This document shows, in pieces, positions 1 to 8,007 of a stretch of DNA of 30,395 nt; position 1 is the first letter of the stretch; each line of letters begins with the position of its first letter. The position numbers and the translations under genes are program-made. The notes below the pieces were generated by a model. It was not told the origin of the DNA. It did not search any database and was given only the letters and a program-made list of their open reading frames with translations. The DNA comes from Lewinellaceae bacterium (GTDB taxonomy: Bacteria > Bacteroidota > Bacteroidia > Chitinophagales > Saprospiraceae). The stretch spans positions 1 through 30,395 of the forward strand of contig JACJYI010000011.1 of assembly GCA_020636225.1 (NCBI GenBank). The letters run 5' to 3'.

Positions 1-4
1 GTTG

Positions 5-79
<75 letters not shown>

Positions 80-80
80 T

Positions 81-164
81 GTCAAAAGTTGGAGTTGAAC
101 TCAGTAGCCTTCCCGCCCGCGAGTACTCGGGGCGGGACGCTCTAGCCAGCTGAGCTAATCCCCC
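81..164 (-). pseudogene. Decayed tRNA copy: 5' part of the tRNA-Ala gene with a palindrome in the anticodon arm
   Basis: Bases 164 to 138 (minus strand) are identical over 27 of 27 bases to bases 78 to 52, which are nucleotides 1-27 of the adjacent tRNA-Ala (acceptor 5' strand and whole D arm). The similarity then stops. A 27-base GC-rich palindrome replaces the anticodon arm, followed by a remnant with a T-loop-like GTTCAA. The T stem no longer pairs and nothing at the 3' end can pair with GGGGGAT. It therefore cannot fold as a normal tRNA and is called a pseudogene or tRNA-derived element. An unusual tRNA with an enlarged anticodon arm is a less likely alternative because the acceptor stem is missing. 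Confidence 0.65.
111..137. repeat. GC-rich palindrome inside the decayed tRNA-Ala copy
   Basis: The outer arms TCCCGCCC and GGGCGGGA (minus-strand and plus-strand readings are equivalent at the ends) pair over 8 bases. Base 119 is bulged and the inner part is a perfect CGAGTACTCG palindrome. The ends TCCCGC...GCGGGA recur in the second tRNA-derived copy at 14781-14798. Confidence 0.7.
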
Positions 165-213
165 TTTAGGGGCAGCAAATATACAGAGTTTTGAAAATTG
201 GCGCAGAAAAAAA

Positions 214-2664
214 TCACATGGGATCAACATCCGGCTGAATAATCAATCCGGACATGCCTCTGGCCGTTCGCAGTGCGGCAGCGATCTGAAGGATTAACTC
301 CTTTGTATGCCTCAATCGGGAAGGGTCAGGTTTGAGCTTGACCTGTACGGTTCTCAGGTAGTAATTGTTGATCCGGGGGATACTGGGAGTCGCCGGTCCC
401 TGGATGGCCTCTCCAAGATAGGGCTGCAACTGGTTGACCAGATGATGGGCGGCCCACTCCAGTTTGTCCTGCTGCCTATGCTTCAGGGTGATCCGAATGA
501 CCCGTCCATACGGCGGGTAATGAAAGGCTTTTCGCTCCTGGAGTTCGCGCTTGTAGAAGCTTGGGAGATCGAGATGGAGCACATCCTGCAGGACGGGGTG
601 GGCAGGTTCGTAGGTCTGGATCAATACCAGGCTATGTCCCTGTTTTCTTCCCGCTCGTCCTGCTACCTGCACCATCATCTGGAAGCCCCGTTCCGCCGAA
701 CGAAAATCCGGGTAGGCCATCAGCTGGTCAGCCTGCAGGATCCCGACCAATCCGAGATGTTCAAAGTCCAGGCCTTTGGTGATCATTTGAGTGCCGACCA
801 GTATATCCAGTTTCTTTGCGCTGAAATCCTCCAGGATGCGTGTGAGTGATTGCCGGCTTCTGGCCGTGTCCAGGTCAAGCCGGCCGATCCGGGCCTCGGG
901 AAAGAAGATCTTCAGGTCATCTTCAATCCGCTGTGTCCCGAATCCCTTGAGGGTCAATTGGCGGTTGCCACATTGGGGGCAATGGGTCGGGATCTTGCTT
1001 TGGTAGCCACAGTAGTGGCAGTGCATGCGATGGGTCGGCTTATGATAGGTCAGAGAGACATCACAATGGATACAGGGCTGGACCCACTGGCAAACACCAC
1101 ATTCCAGGTGTGGGGCATAACCACGCCGGTTCTGGAAAAGAAGGACCTGTTCACCTCTGGCCATCGTTTCCTCAATGCCTTTTCGCAGGGATTGGGAAAA
1201 AGGAGCCTGGTTGCCCTTGATGGTCTCCTGCTTGAGGTTCACCAGTCGGATTTCCGGCAGGACCGCATTCCCGAATCGCTCGGTCAATTGCACATATCCA
1301 TATTTGCCCTGCTGGGCATGGTAGTAGCTTTCCAGGGAGGGCGTGGCTGAGCCGAGAATGGTCTTGGCACCGAACTGATGTCCCAGCATGATGGCCATGT
1401 CCCGTCCATGGTAACGTGGCGCCGGGTCCTGCTGCTTGTAGGAACCATCATGTTCTTCATCGACAATGATCAGACCCAGGTTGAAGAACGGCAGGAACAG
1501 ACCGGATCGCGGACCAACGACGATCACATCCGCTCGGGTCAGGACGGCATGCCAGATTTCTACCCGTTCCTGCTGGTTCAGTCGCGAGTGGTAGGTCAGT
1601 ACTTGTGTACCGGTCAATTGTTCGATCCGGCTGATCAGTTGGGTGGTCAACGCGATCTCGGGGAGGAGGAAAAGAACCTGCCGGTGCTGTTTGAGTATGT
1701 CACGGATCAGCTGGGCATAGAGCAGGGTCTTGCCGCTGCCCGTGATCCCTTCCATCAGCAGTGTTTCTTTCTCCAGAAGCTGATGGCGTACCGATTCGAG
1801 CACAGCGACCTGATGAGTGGACAGCGTCCAGGAAGAGGCATCTTCGCCGGGACCGGTCCCCAGACGGGATACTTCCTGGGGGTAGGCTTCCAGGATCTCT
1901 TTCTGGACCAATGCCTTGAAGACCCCGTCAGTAATGCCGACCCTGGCCATCAGATCCGACTTCCTGATCCAGGGCATTTCACGTTCCAACTGCAGGAAGG
2001 CCATCAATGTTTCCACTTGTCGTTGTGACCGTTCCAGTTCAGCCATCACGGCTGGCAAAAGCCTGGATCGATCCCCTTCCAACCGGGGATGCAGCCGGAC
2101 TGCCGTCACGGTGCGTGGCTTGAATCGCTCCTGGAGTTCCTCCTTGAAGATCGCCGCGCCCTGGGCCACCAGCTTTATCAATATCGGATATACGGCCTTC
2201 CTGCCCAGGATCTTCCGGGCATCTTCCACCGTGATCTCCCCTCGAATGGTCAGGGCCTCCGCGATCAGGTAGGTGTCATCATCCAGCTCGGGTAGCACGT
2301 CCTCCAGATGTGGGCCGGCCTGGAGGAGGGTCTCACTTGACAATTTGAGGTGACTGGGCAGCGCAGCGATCATGACCTCCCCGAGGGAACAACAGTAGTA
2401 GGAGGCGATCCATTGCCAGAAGGCATACTGCTTCTCATGGATGACCGGCACCTCGTCCAGGACATCGATCAGCGGCTTGACCCGGACCAGGTCGTCCGGG
2501 GTGTCAGCCATACCCACCACAATCCCCGAATAGCGTCGGGACTTGCCGAACTGGACCTCTACGCGCATGCCAAACACCACCTTGTCTTCCAAATGTGGTG
2601 GGACAGCATACGTGTATGGCTTTTCAATAGCCAACGGTAGTAATACAGCGACGAATGTGCTCAT
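214..2664 (-). CDS. priA: Primosomal protein N', replication restart helicase PriA
   Basis: An 816-residue ATP-dependent 3'-5' DNA helicase that binds stalled or collapsed replication forks and reloads the replisome. The N-terminal DNA-binding region begins FVAVLLPLAIEKPYTYAVP, typical of PriA. Walker A GITGSGKT is at about residues 306-313 and Walker B DEEH at about 402-405, followed by GSATPSLES. A zinc-binding insert has four Cys pairs (CGVC, CIHC, CHYC, CPQC) at about 522-565, and the C-terminal helicase motifs include GTQMITKGLDF. The ATG at 2664 was chosen because family similarity begins there; the reading frame stays open about 40 codons further upstream, but that stretch runs into the preceding gene in another frame. 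The gap to the upstream deacetylase-family gene is 40 bases, so co-transcription is likely. No key residue seems to be missing. Confidence 0.96.
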   Translation of the reverse strand: MSTFVAVLLPLAIEKPYTYAVPPHLEDKVVFGMRVEVQFGKSRRYSGIVVGMADTPDDLVRVKPLIDVLDEVPVIHEKQYAFWQWIASYYCCSLGEVMIAALPSHLKLSSETLLQAGPHLEDVLPELDDDTYLIAEALTIRGEITVEDARKILGRKAVYPILIKLVAQGAAIFKEELQERFKPRTVTAVRLHPRLEGDRSRLLPAVMAELERSQRQVETLMAFLQLEREMPWIRKSDLMARVGITDGVFKALVQKEILEAYPQEVSRLGTGPGEDASSWTLSTHQVAVLESVRHQLLEKETLLMEGITGSGKTLLYAQLIRDILKQHRQVLFLLPEIALTTQLISRIEQLTGTQVLTYHSRLNQQERVEIWHAVLTRADVIVVGPRSGLFLPFFNLGLIIVDEEHDGSYKQQDPAPRYHGRDMAIMLGHQFGAKTILGSATPSLESYYHAQQGKYGYVQLTERFGNAVLPEIRLVNLKQETIKGNQAPFSQSLRKGIEETMARGEQVLLFQNRRGYAPHLECGVCQWVQPCIHCDVSLTYHKPTHRMHCHYCGYQSKIPTHCPQCGNRQLTLKGFGTQRIEDDLKIFFPEARIGRLDLDTARSRQSLTRILEDFSAKKLDILVGTQMITKGLDFEHLGLVGILQADQLMAYPDFRSAERGFQMMVQVAGRAGRKQGHSLVLIQTYEPAHPVLQDVLHLDLPSFYKRELQERKAFHYPPYGRVIRITLKHRQQDKLEWAAHHLVNQLQPYLGEAIQGPATPSIPRINNYYLRTVQVKLKPDPSRLRHTKELILQIAAALRTARGMSGLIIQPDVDPM

Positions 2665-2704
2665 CGGGTATGGATCAAGTCTGGATAGGGCAGTTCGCTC
2701 CAGG

Positions 2705-3607
2705 TCAAAAGTATAACTCCTGAGCCAGCCGAAAGGTATTGGCGTGTGCTTCGATGATATCGGCCAATCGCTCCGAGTACCCACCACCCATGCTCACGGC
2801 TACCGGGACCTGGTTCTTTTGGCAGATCGAAAAGACCATCCGGTCTCGCATCCGGCATCCTTCACGCGTTAATCCCAGCCGACCCAGCTTGTCTGTCGCG
2901 AGAACGTCGACTCCGGCCAGGTAGAAGACCAGGTCGGGTTGCACCCGATCCATCAGGCGCTGCAAATGATCTTCCAGGAGGGCCAGATAGGGCTTGTCCG
3001 TGATCCCGTCAGGCAATCCGACATCCAGATCAGATGATTCCTTTCGAACGGGATAGTTTCGTTCGCCATGCATGCTGAAGGTGAAGACTCTCGGGTCATT
3101 GGAGAAGATCCGGGCGGTGCCATTGCCCTGGTGGACGTCCAGGTCGATGACCAGGATCTGCCTGACCTCATTCTCCCGTAGCAGGACATTGGCGGCCAGG
3201 GCAAAGTCATTGAATACACAGAATCCTTCCCCATGATCGGCAAAGGCATGGTGCGTGCCACCCGCAGTATTCATGGCCACGCCATGCCGCATCGCCAGAC
3301 GGGCGCAGGTCAGGGTACCCATCGCGATATGACGTCCCCGAGTGACCAGTTCCGGGGTCATGGGAAACCCGATCTTGCGGATCTCCTTGGTTGTCAGTTG
3401 TTGGTCTCGGAGTTTTTGCCAGTATTCTGGGGTGTGTGTCAGGAGGATCTGGTCGACCGGCATGGCTTCCGGTTGAAAGAAATTCTCTTCCCGAAGTGTC
3501 CCCTCGTACAGCAGTTGCTCGGGTAGCAATTCGTATTTGCTCATAGGGAACCGGTGCCCCTCGGGCAGGCTGTACCGATAGATTGGCGACCAGGCGACGT
3601 GCAACAT
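2705..3607 (-). CDS. Histone deacetylase family protein (zinc-dependent acyl-lysine/acyl-amine hydrolase)
   Basis: A 300-residue arginase/deacetylase-fold enzyme, about the length of the bacterial class IV-like (HDAC11-like) group. The active-site set is complete: tandem His119-His120 in GGTHHA, zinc ligands Asp157 and His159 in DLDVHQGNG, a third zinc ligand Asp234 in AGVDVLATD, and the catalytic Tyr277 in GGGY. The start ATG at 3607 gives the family-typical MLHVAWSPIYRYSLPEGHRFP, and the cytoplasmic protein has no signal peptide. Its start lies 2 bases beyond the stop of the upstream giant secreted protein, so translational coupling is likely; priA follows 40 bases later. The true substrate cannot be told from sequence; acetylated proteins, acetoin-type metabolism and acylpolyamines are all possible for the family. 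Confidence 0.92.
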   Translation of the reverse strand: MLHVAWSPIYRYSLPEGHRFPMSKYELLPEQLLYEGTLREENFFQPEAMPVDQILLTHTPEYWQKLRDQQLTTKEIRKIGFPMTPELVTRGRHIAMGTLTCARLAMRHGVAMNTAGGTHHAFADHGEGFCVFNDFALAANVLLRENEVRQILVIDLDVHQGNGTARIFSNDPRVFTFSMHGERNYPVRKESSDLDVGLPDGITDKPYLALLEDHLQRLMDRVQPDLVFYLAGVDVLATDKLGRLGLTREGCRMRDRMVFSICQKNQVPVAVSMGGGYSERLADIIEAHANTFRLAQELYF

Positions 3608-3609
3608 GC

Positions 3610-6600
3610 TTATCGCATCAACAGCACTTCTCCCTGATAGGTTCTGATCGTTTGTGTCGGAAGATGCTGAAGGGTGAGGGTGAAAACATAGACGCCGGGA
3701 TCCAGGATCTTGCCCCTGGACGTGCCATCCCACCCCCTGTTGATATCGCTGGGTGGCAGGTCGACACCCTGCCAAAGGGCATTGCCCCATCGGTCGTAGA
3801 TCGACAGGGACTCGATCAGGATGACACTGGCATCACCCTCCGGGATGAATAGATCGTTGATCCCGTCGTAGTTCGGGCTGAATGCCGTGGGGATATAGAC
3901 CAGTTGCTCGTCGCCAAGGACACTGACCGTGACCATGGCGACATCTTCACAACCCTGGTCATCAATAACACGGATGGTATAGGTCGTAGTGATATTGGGT
4001 TTGGCCACGGGTGCAGGACAGGTCTCGCAGGAAAGGGCAAATGGCGGTGTCCAGCTGTAGCTTACGGGATTGCCATTGATCTGCAGTCCCAGCTGGACGG
4101 GTTGGCCCGGACCGATCAGGGTGTCAGGAAAGGCCAGGATGGAAATACCGCCAGTGCCTTGGTTGACCTGGATCGTTGTGTCCGCCCGACAATCGTTGCC
4201 ATCGGCTATGCTGAGCAGGAATAACCCGGCCGCGGGAGGTGTGAGTTGCTGTGGTGCAGTACCCAGGGGCAGCCAGGTGATCCCGTCCAATGACCAGCGC
4301 CATGGAGGGGTGCCTCCGGTCAGCTGGGTGAGATTGATGATACTCAACCCGCAGGGGCTGTCGGTGACGAGAACGGATGCATCCAATGGATCCGGTTCTG
4401 TGATTACAATGGCAGCAGATCGGGTACAACCGGAATTGCTGGTCACCGTGACCTGGTATTGGCCGGGGCCAAGATTTTGCTGAACGGCTCCTGATCCGGG
4501 GATATTCCACTGGTATTGGAAGGTCGGGGAGATACCACTGACCGTTGCAGTCACCTCGCCGTCATTGGCTCCGGCGCAGGAAATGTCTGCACCCTGGTAA
4601 TCGCTGGTGATCTCCAGGGTGACCTGCAGGTCCTCCACGCTCACCATGGATGCACCACTTATGGTTACCGGACAGGGAGTGGATGTGGAATTGATCTGGG
4701 AGATCGTGTACACTCCTGTCGATGAAGGCACAAACAACACCGGGTCGCCCGGAGCCCAATTGCTGAATGGGATGGTTTGTCCATTCGTGCCAGACAGGAT
4801 GAAGTCATAAGTAGCAATGGTTCCCGACAGGAGGAGGCTAGCCTCCTCTCCTGGACAGATGATCGGATCTCCGGAGAGTTCGAGCAGCTGTTCCGGATAG
4901 AAGCTGAGATCGATGGTCACGACGCTGTCGCATCCGAGATAGGACCCGCCGATGATGGTCTCTGTACCGAATGGGTTGGTCATGGAATAAGGAGTGCCAT
5001 TGACCCAGATCGTATCCTTTGGGCACACTGTAGGGTTCAGATCGAATGTGGTGAAATCCTGGAAGGACAGATCGACGGTGATCAGGCTGTCACAACCGTA
5101 TTGGCTGGCATTTGGCAGGAGCACCAGGCCACTGGGGTGGGATTCATTGAACAGACTGTCGCCCACCATCAGGGAGGATCCGGAACAAAGTGTTTTCTGA
5201 ATGAGACTCTGGGCAGGTTGATACAGCGAGACAGCGATCTGAACCAGGGTATCACAACCGACAGGTGTGGCGCTGAGCAGGGTGAAGGTGTCTGTCAGGT
5301 TTCCCGCCTGATACCAGGTGCCCAGAATGTTGACCGAGTCGGTTGGACAGATGGAAGGGGTATAGGTGATGGTAGGCGGTAATGGATGGCTGACCACCGC
5401 GGATTCATTGACAAGAAGTTGGCAGTATTGATCCGTAATACTGATGAGCTGGAAGAGCATGGGGCCTGACGATGCACTGCCGCACAGGGTGATACCCGAT
5501 GCGTTGGTCGGCAGTTGGGTGGACAGGGTGTCCAGTGTACCACTCTGGCCCCAGGAATAGGTGAGGGTATAGGGTGAGAATCCTGAAGCGTTCATAACCA
5601 CCATGGCACACTTTTCTCCGCAGATCTCATTCGGTAGGGTGTAGGCCAGGGAGGGCTGGTCATGGAAATACACCAGCAAAGGTTGGGCAAAATCAATGCA
5701 TGGGTCGGACGGATCCAGGCCAGTCGGAGACTTGTCGGAAATGCCGACGGTCAGGTAGAGTACCTGGTTGACTGGCCAGCCATTCTGCCAGGTAAAGGAA
5801 GGTGTGCCAGACGTAGCCAGCGTTGAACCCAATGGGTCGCCGACGGAGGTGTACAGCATATAGAGCAGGGTGTCCCCGGGCTCCGTAATGGGGGGAGAGT
5901 CAAAATTGACTGAAGTGAACTCGCCGGGGCACAGATGCAGGGTATCCGAAACGAACATGCCCGGGCTGGTGGCGCAATCACAATTGCGGACACCGGTCAG
6001 GGTATCAGCCGGACATGGCCCGGCATCATCGATGGCCAGCAAATAAGGGGTCAGGCTTTTGATGGGATCACTGGTCCATATCGAACCATTCCAGCTGCCA
6101 CTGGCCCCGTCCAGGGTGTAGGTGCCGGGGATGCCACCGGACAGTTCCAGGGTGACCACATACAGGGTGTCTCCTTCCAGGCAGGTGATGTCCAGTTCCT
6201 TGATGGAGGGTGGTGGGGTCACATGGATGGTATGGCTCGGTCCGGACAAGGCCACAGGACAGCCATAGGCATCGGTCATTTGCTGGATCACGTAGGTCGT
6301 GGTATCCTGTGGCATCAGGCTCAGGATGCCATTCCCACCCACCGTTCCTGTTTGCTGGATGCCATTGGCCGTATAAGTGACCTGGTAGGGATCAAATCCG
6401 GAGGAATTGAATAGGATCTGGGCAACAGCTCCTGGACAGAGGTCCGGTGTGGCCAGCGAATGGGTCGCTGACGGGTCATTGACGGTGATGACTGCCTGGC
6501 CAGCCGGAACGCCTTCGCAACCGTTGTCATCCACGATGATACCCACGGAATAGGTCGTGGAAACGGATGGCTTCACCCAGAAGGAATAGGTGGGTTGGCT

Positions 6601-7956
6601 ACTACTCAGTAATGGGCCGGGACTGCCGTTGGTATTGATGACGAACTGGAAGGGCGCATCGCCGGACAAGTTGACGGTCAACGGAATGCTGTCTCCCAGA
6701 CAGATCACGGTGTCTTTGCTCAGGTCGGCGATCACCTCTGGATGGAAGTTCAGGTCGACATAGACGGTGCTGTCGCAGCCGGTGAAGGCGCTCATGATCT
6801 CCACACCCGAAGGGTTCGACTGGTTGTAGACGGTATTGTTGACCAGAACCGAGTCGCCCGGGCACAAGACATCGTCGATCATAGTCTCCGGACAGTGGAT
6901 GGACAGGGCAAAGGGCCCGGCGATCAGGCCATCCGGAAGTGCAGGGCAATAGCTGGAATAGGGACTGACGATGGCCTTGAAGTAAACCGTTTGATTGCAA
7001 AGTACTTCCGGTACCTGATAGGTCCATTGAAACGGCAGGTTGACCGGGACATCCAGGTTGCAATAGCCCCTGGAGCCGCATTGTTCCAACTGGAACGCCC
7101 CGTTGAAGTCCGGTTCCCGTTCGTAGGTATATCCTTGCAACGGGATGGCGTTCACGTTGGTAAACACAGGAAAACTGATCGGGATGGTGGCGGCACAGGG
7201 AGCAACACCAGCCGTCGGGATAGCGCCAAGGGTGACCAGATTGCCGAACGGCGGGGTGTTGGCGAGAGAGGGGTTGCCATAGCGCACCGCATCCACGAAG
7301 GAAAACCCGTTCCACAACACCAGCCATTCCCCCATGTTGTGCAGGGTCAGGGTTTCATTGGGAAAGGATTCCGTAAAACAGTTGCAGGTGTCGACATCCA
7401 GGTCAACGGGGCCGTATTCGTCATAGCCGATCACAAAGAAGCCGTCGGCAGGCATATAGGTGTCGGGAGGGATCTGGATGCTCCAGTCGCCGTCACTGAG
7501 GACATAGCAACCCAGGTAGGTGCCGGGTGGCCCGATCAATTCGACCCACTCTCCGGTGGTCGGATTGCCAAAGTCATTGTCGCCCTGTGCGGGAAAGGGC
7601 TGGAACTCATTGATCTTGACCAGAGGGGATGCACACGCGGGTTTCGGAACGCTGTGTTGATAGACCAGGCTGCCCTGGCCGGCATTGGGATCAAAATCCG
7701 GATCGGTCGAGGTATACCAACTGATCGTCGTTCCGGGAATCAGCTGGTCGGCCGCGTTGATGGAAAAGAGGACGCTGCTGTTCGGGCAAACCTGACACTC
7801 TCCCGTATTCACCAGCAGACATGTCGGCGACTGGACCGTAGTGTTGGTGACGATCGGACAGCCGCATACCTGCGCCTGAAGGGAAAGGTTCAGGGAGGTC
7901 AGCAGGTACACAAGAAACAACAGGGATGGTATGCCCATCCGATCAATTCGGTCCAT
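3610..7956 (-). CDS. Giant type IX-secreted surface protein, lamin-tail-like domain plus SprB and Ig-like repeats, type B sorting domain
   Basis: A 1448-residue secreted protein. Residues 1-29 are a signal peptide (hydrophobic LLFLVYLLTSLNLSLQAQ). Residues about 111-240 resemble a lamin-tail domain (INEFQP...GEWVEL...FFVIGY). A roughly 45-residue motif, beginning with a Cys-Pro pair and ending in GCDS or GCDT, occurs once at about 362-405 and three times in a row at about 869-1020. A SprB-type repeat lies at about 1119-1192. The last 100 residues (IPTAFSPNYDGINDLF, IYDRWGN, GWDG, PGVYVFTLTL) are the gliding-motility-associated C-terminal domain used for type B sorting by the type IX system. 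The likely role is adhesin or matrix protein; no enzyme domain was seen. An alternative start is ATG 7938. The gene is a paralogue of the upstream one and sits 51 bases after it. Confidence 0.93.
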   Translation of the reverse strand: MDRIDRMGIPSLLFLVYLLTSLNLSLQAQVCGCPIVTNTTVQSPTCLLVNTGECQVCPNSSVLFSINAADQLIPGTTISWYTSTDPDFDPNAGQGSLVYQHSVPKPACASPLVKINEFQPFPAQGDNDFGNPTTGEWVELIGPPGTYLGCYVLSDGDWSIQIPPDTYMPADGFFVIGYDEYGPVDLDVDTCNCFTESFPNETLTLHNMGEWLVLWNGFSFVDAVRYGNPSLANTPPFGNLVTLGAIPTAGVAPCAATIPISFPVFTNVNAIPLQGYTYEREPDFNGAFQLEQCGSRGYCNLDVPVNLPFQWTYQVPEVLCNQTVYFKAIVSPYSSYCPALPDGLIAGPFALSIHCPETMIDDVLCPGDSVLVNNTVYNQSNPSGVEIMSAFTGCDSTVYVDLNFHPEVIADLSKDTVICLGDSIPLTVNLSGDAPFQFVINTNGSPGPLLSSSQPTYSFWVKPSVSTTYSVGIIVDDNGCEGVPAGQAVITVNDPSATHSLATPDLCPGAVAQILFNSSGFDPYQVTYTANGIQQTGTVGGNGILSLMPQDTTTYVIQQMTDAYGCPVALSGPSHTIHVTPPPSIKELDITCLEGDTLYVVTLELSGGIPGTYTLDGASGSWNGSIWTSDPIKSLTPYLLAIDDAGPCPADTLTGVRNCDCATSPGMFVSDTLHLCPGEFTSVNFDSPPITEPGDTLLYMLYTSVGDPLGSTLATSGTPSFTWQNGWPVNQVLYLTVGISDKSPTGLDPSDPCIDFAQPLLVYFHDQPSLAYTLPNEICGEKCAMVVMNASGFSPYTLTYSWGQSGTLDTLSTQLPTNASGITLCGSASSGPMLFQLISITDQYCQLLVNESAVVSHPLPPTITYTPSICPTDSVNILGTWYQAGNLTDTFTLLSATPVGCDTLVQIAVSLYQPAQSLIQKTLCSGSSLMVGDSLFNESHPSGLVLLPNASQYGCDSLITVDLSFQDFTTFDLNPTVCPKDTIWVNGTPYSMTNPFGTETIIGGSYLGCDSVVTIDLSFYPEQLLELSGDPIICPGEEASLLLSGTIATYDFILSGTNGQTIPFSNWAPGDPVLFVPSSTGVYTISQINSTSTPCPVTISGASMVSVEDLQVTLEITSDYQGADISCAGANDGEVTATVSGISPTFQYQWNIPGSGAVQQNLGPGQYQVTVTSNSGCTRSAAIVITEPDPLDASVLVTDSPCGLSIINLTQLTGGTPPWRWSLDGITWLPLGTAPQQLTPPAAGLFLLSIADGNDCRADTTIQVNQGTGGISILAFPDTLIGPGQPVQLGLQINGNPVSYSWTPPFALSCETCPAPVAKPNITTTYTIRVIDDQGCEDVAMVTVSVLGDEQLVYIPTAFSPNYDGINDLFIPEGDASVILIESLSIYDRWGNALWQGVDLPPSDINRGWDGTSRGKILDPGVYVFTLTLQHLPTQTIRTYQGEVLLMR

Positions 7957-7963
7957 TGGCCTC

Positions 7964-7988
7964 CAAAAATACGGGAATAAAGATTCCC
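7964..7988 (-). promoter_or_regulatory. Hairpin with T run, overlapping a TATTTTTG promoter-like box, between the two giant genes
   Basis: On the minus strand GGGAAT-CTTT-ATTCCC (7988-7973) forms a 6-bp hairpin followed by GTATTTTT, which could be a weak terminator or attenuator for the upstream gene. The same bases contain TATTTTTG (7971-7964), a match to the Bacteroidota -7 box TAnnTTTG, 7 bases before ATG 7956. No TTG was found at the -33 distance. Either reading would loosen the coupling between the two paralogues. Confidence 0.35.
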
Positions 7989-8007
7989 ATGCAGGAATGG
8001 ACGGTGC

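Noticed and set aside
81..164. A second working tRNA next to tRNA-Ala
   Set aside because: There is no 3' acceptor strand that can pair with GGGGGAT, and the anticodon arm is replaced by a palindrome with no 7-base loop.
6742..7980. Long plus-strand open frame (412 codons) opposite the 1448-residue protein
   Set aside because: It is a shadow of a high-GC gene whose own strand shows a signal peptide, domains and sorting tail; the plus-strand product has no recognisable motif.
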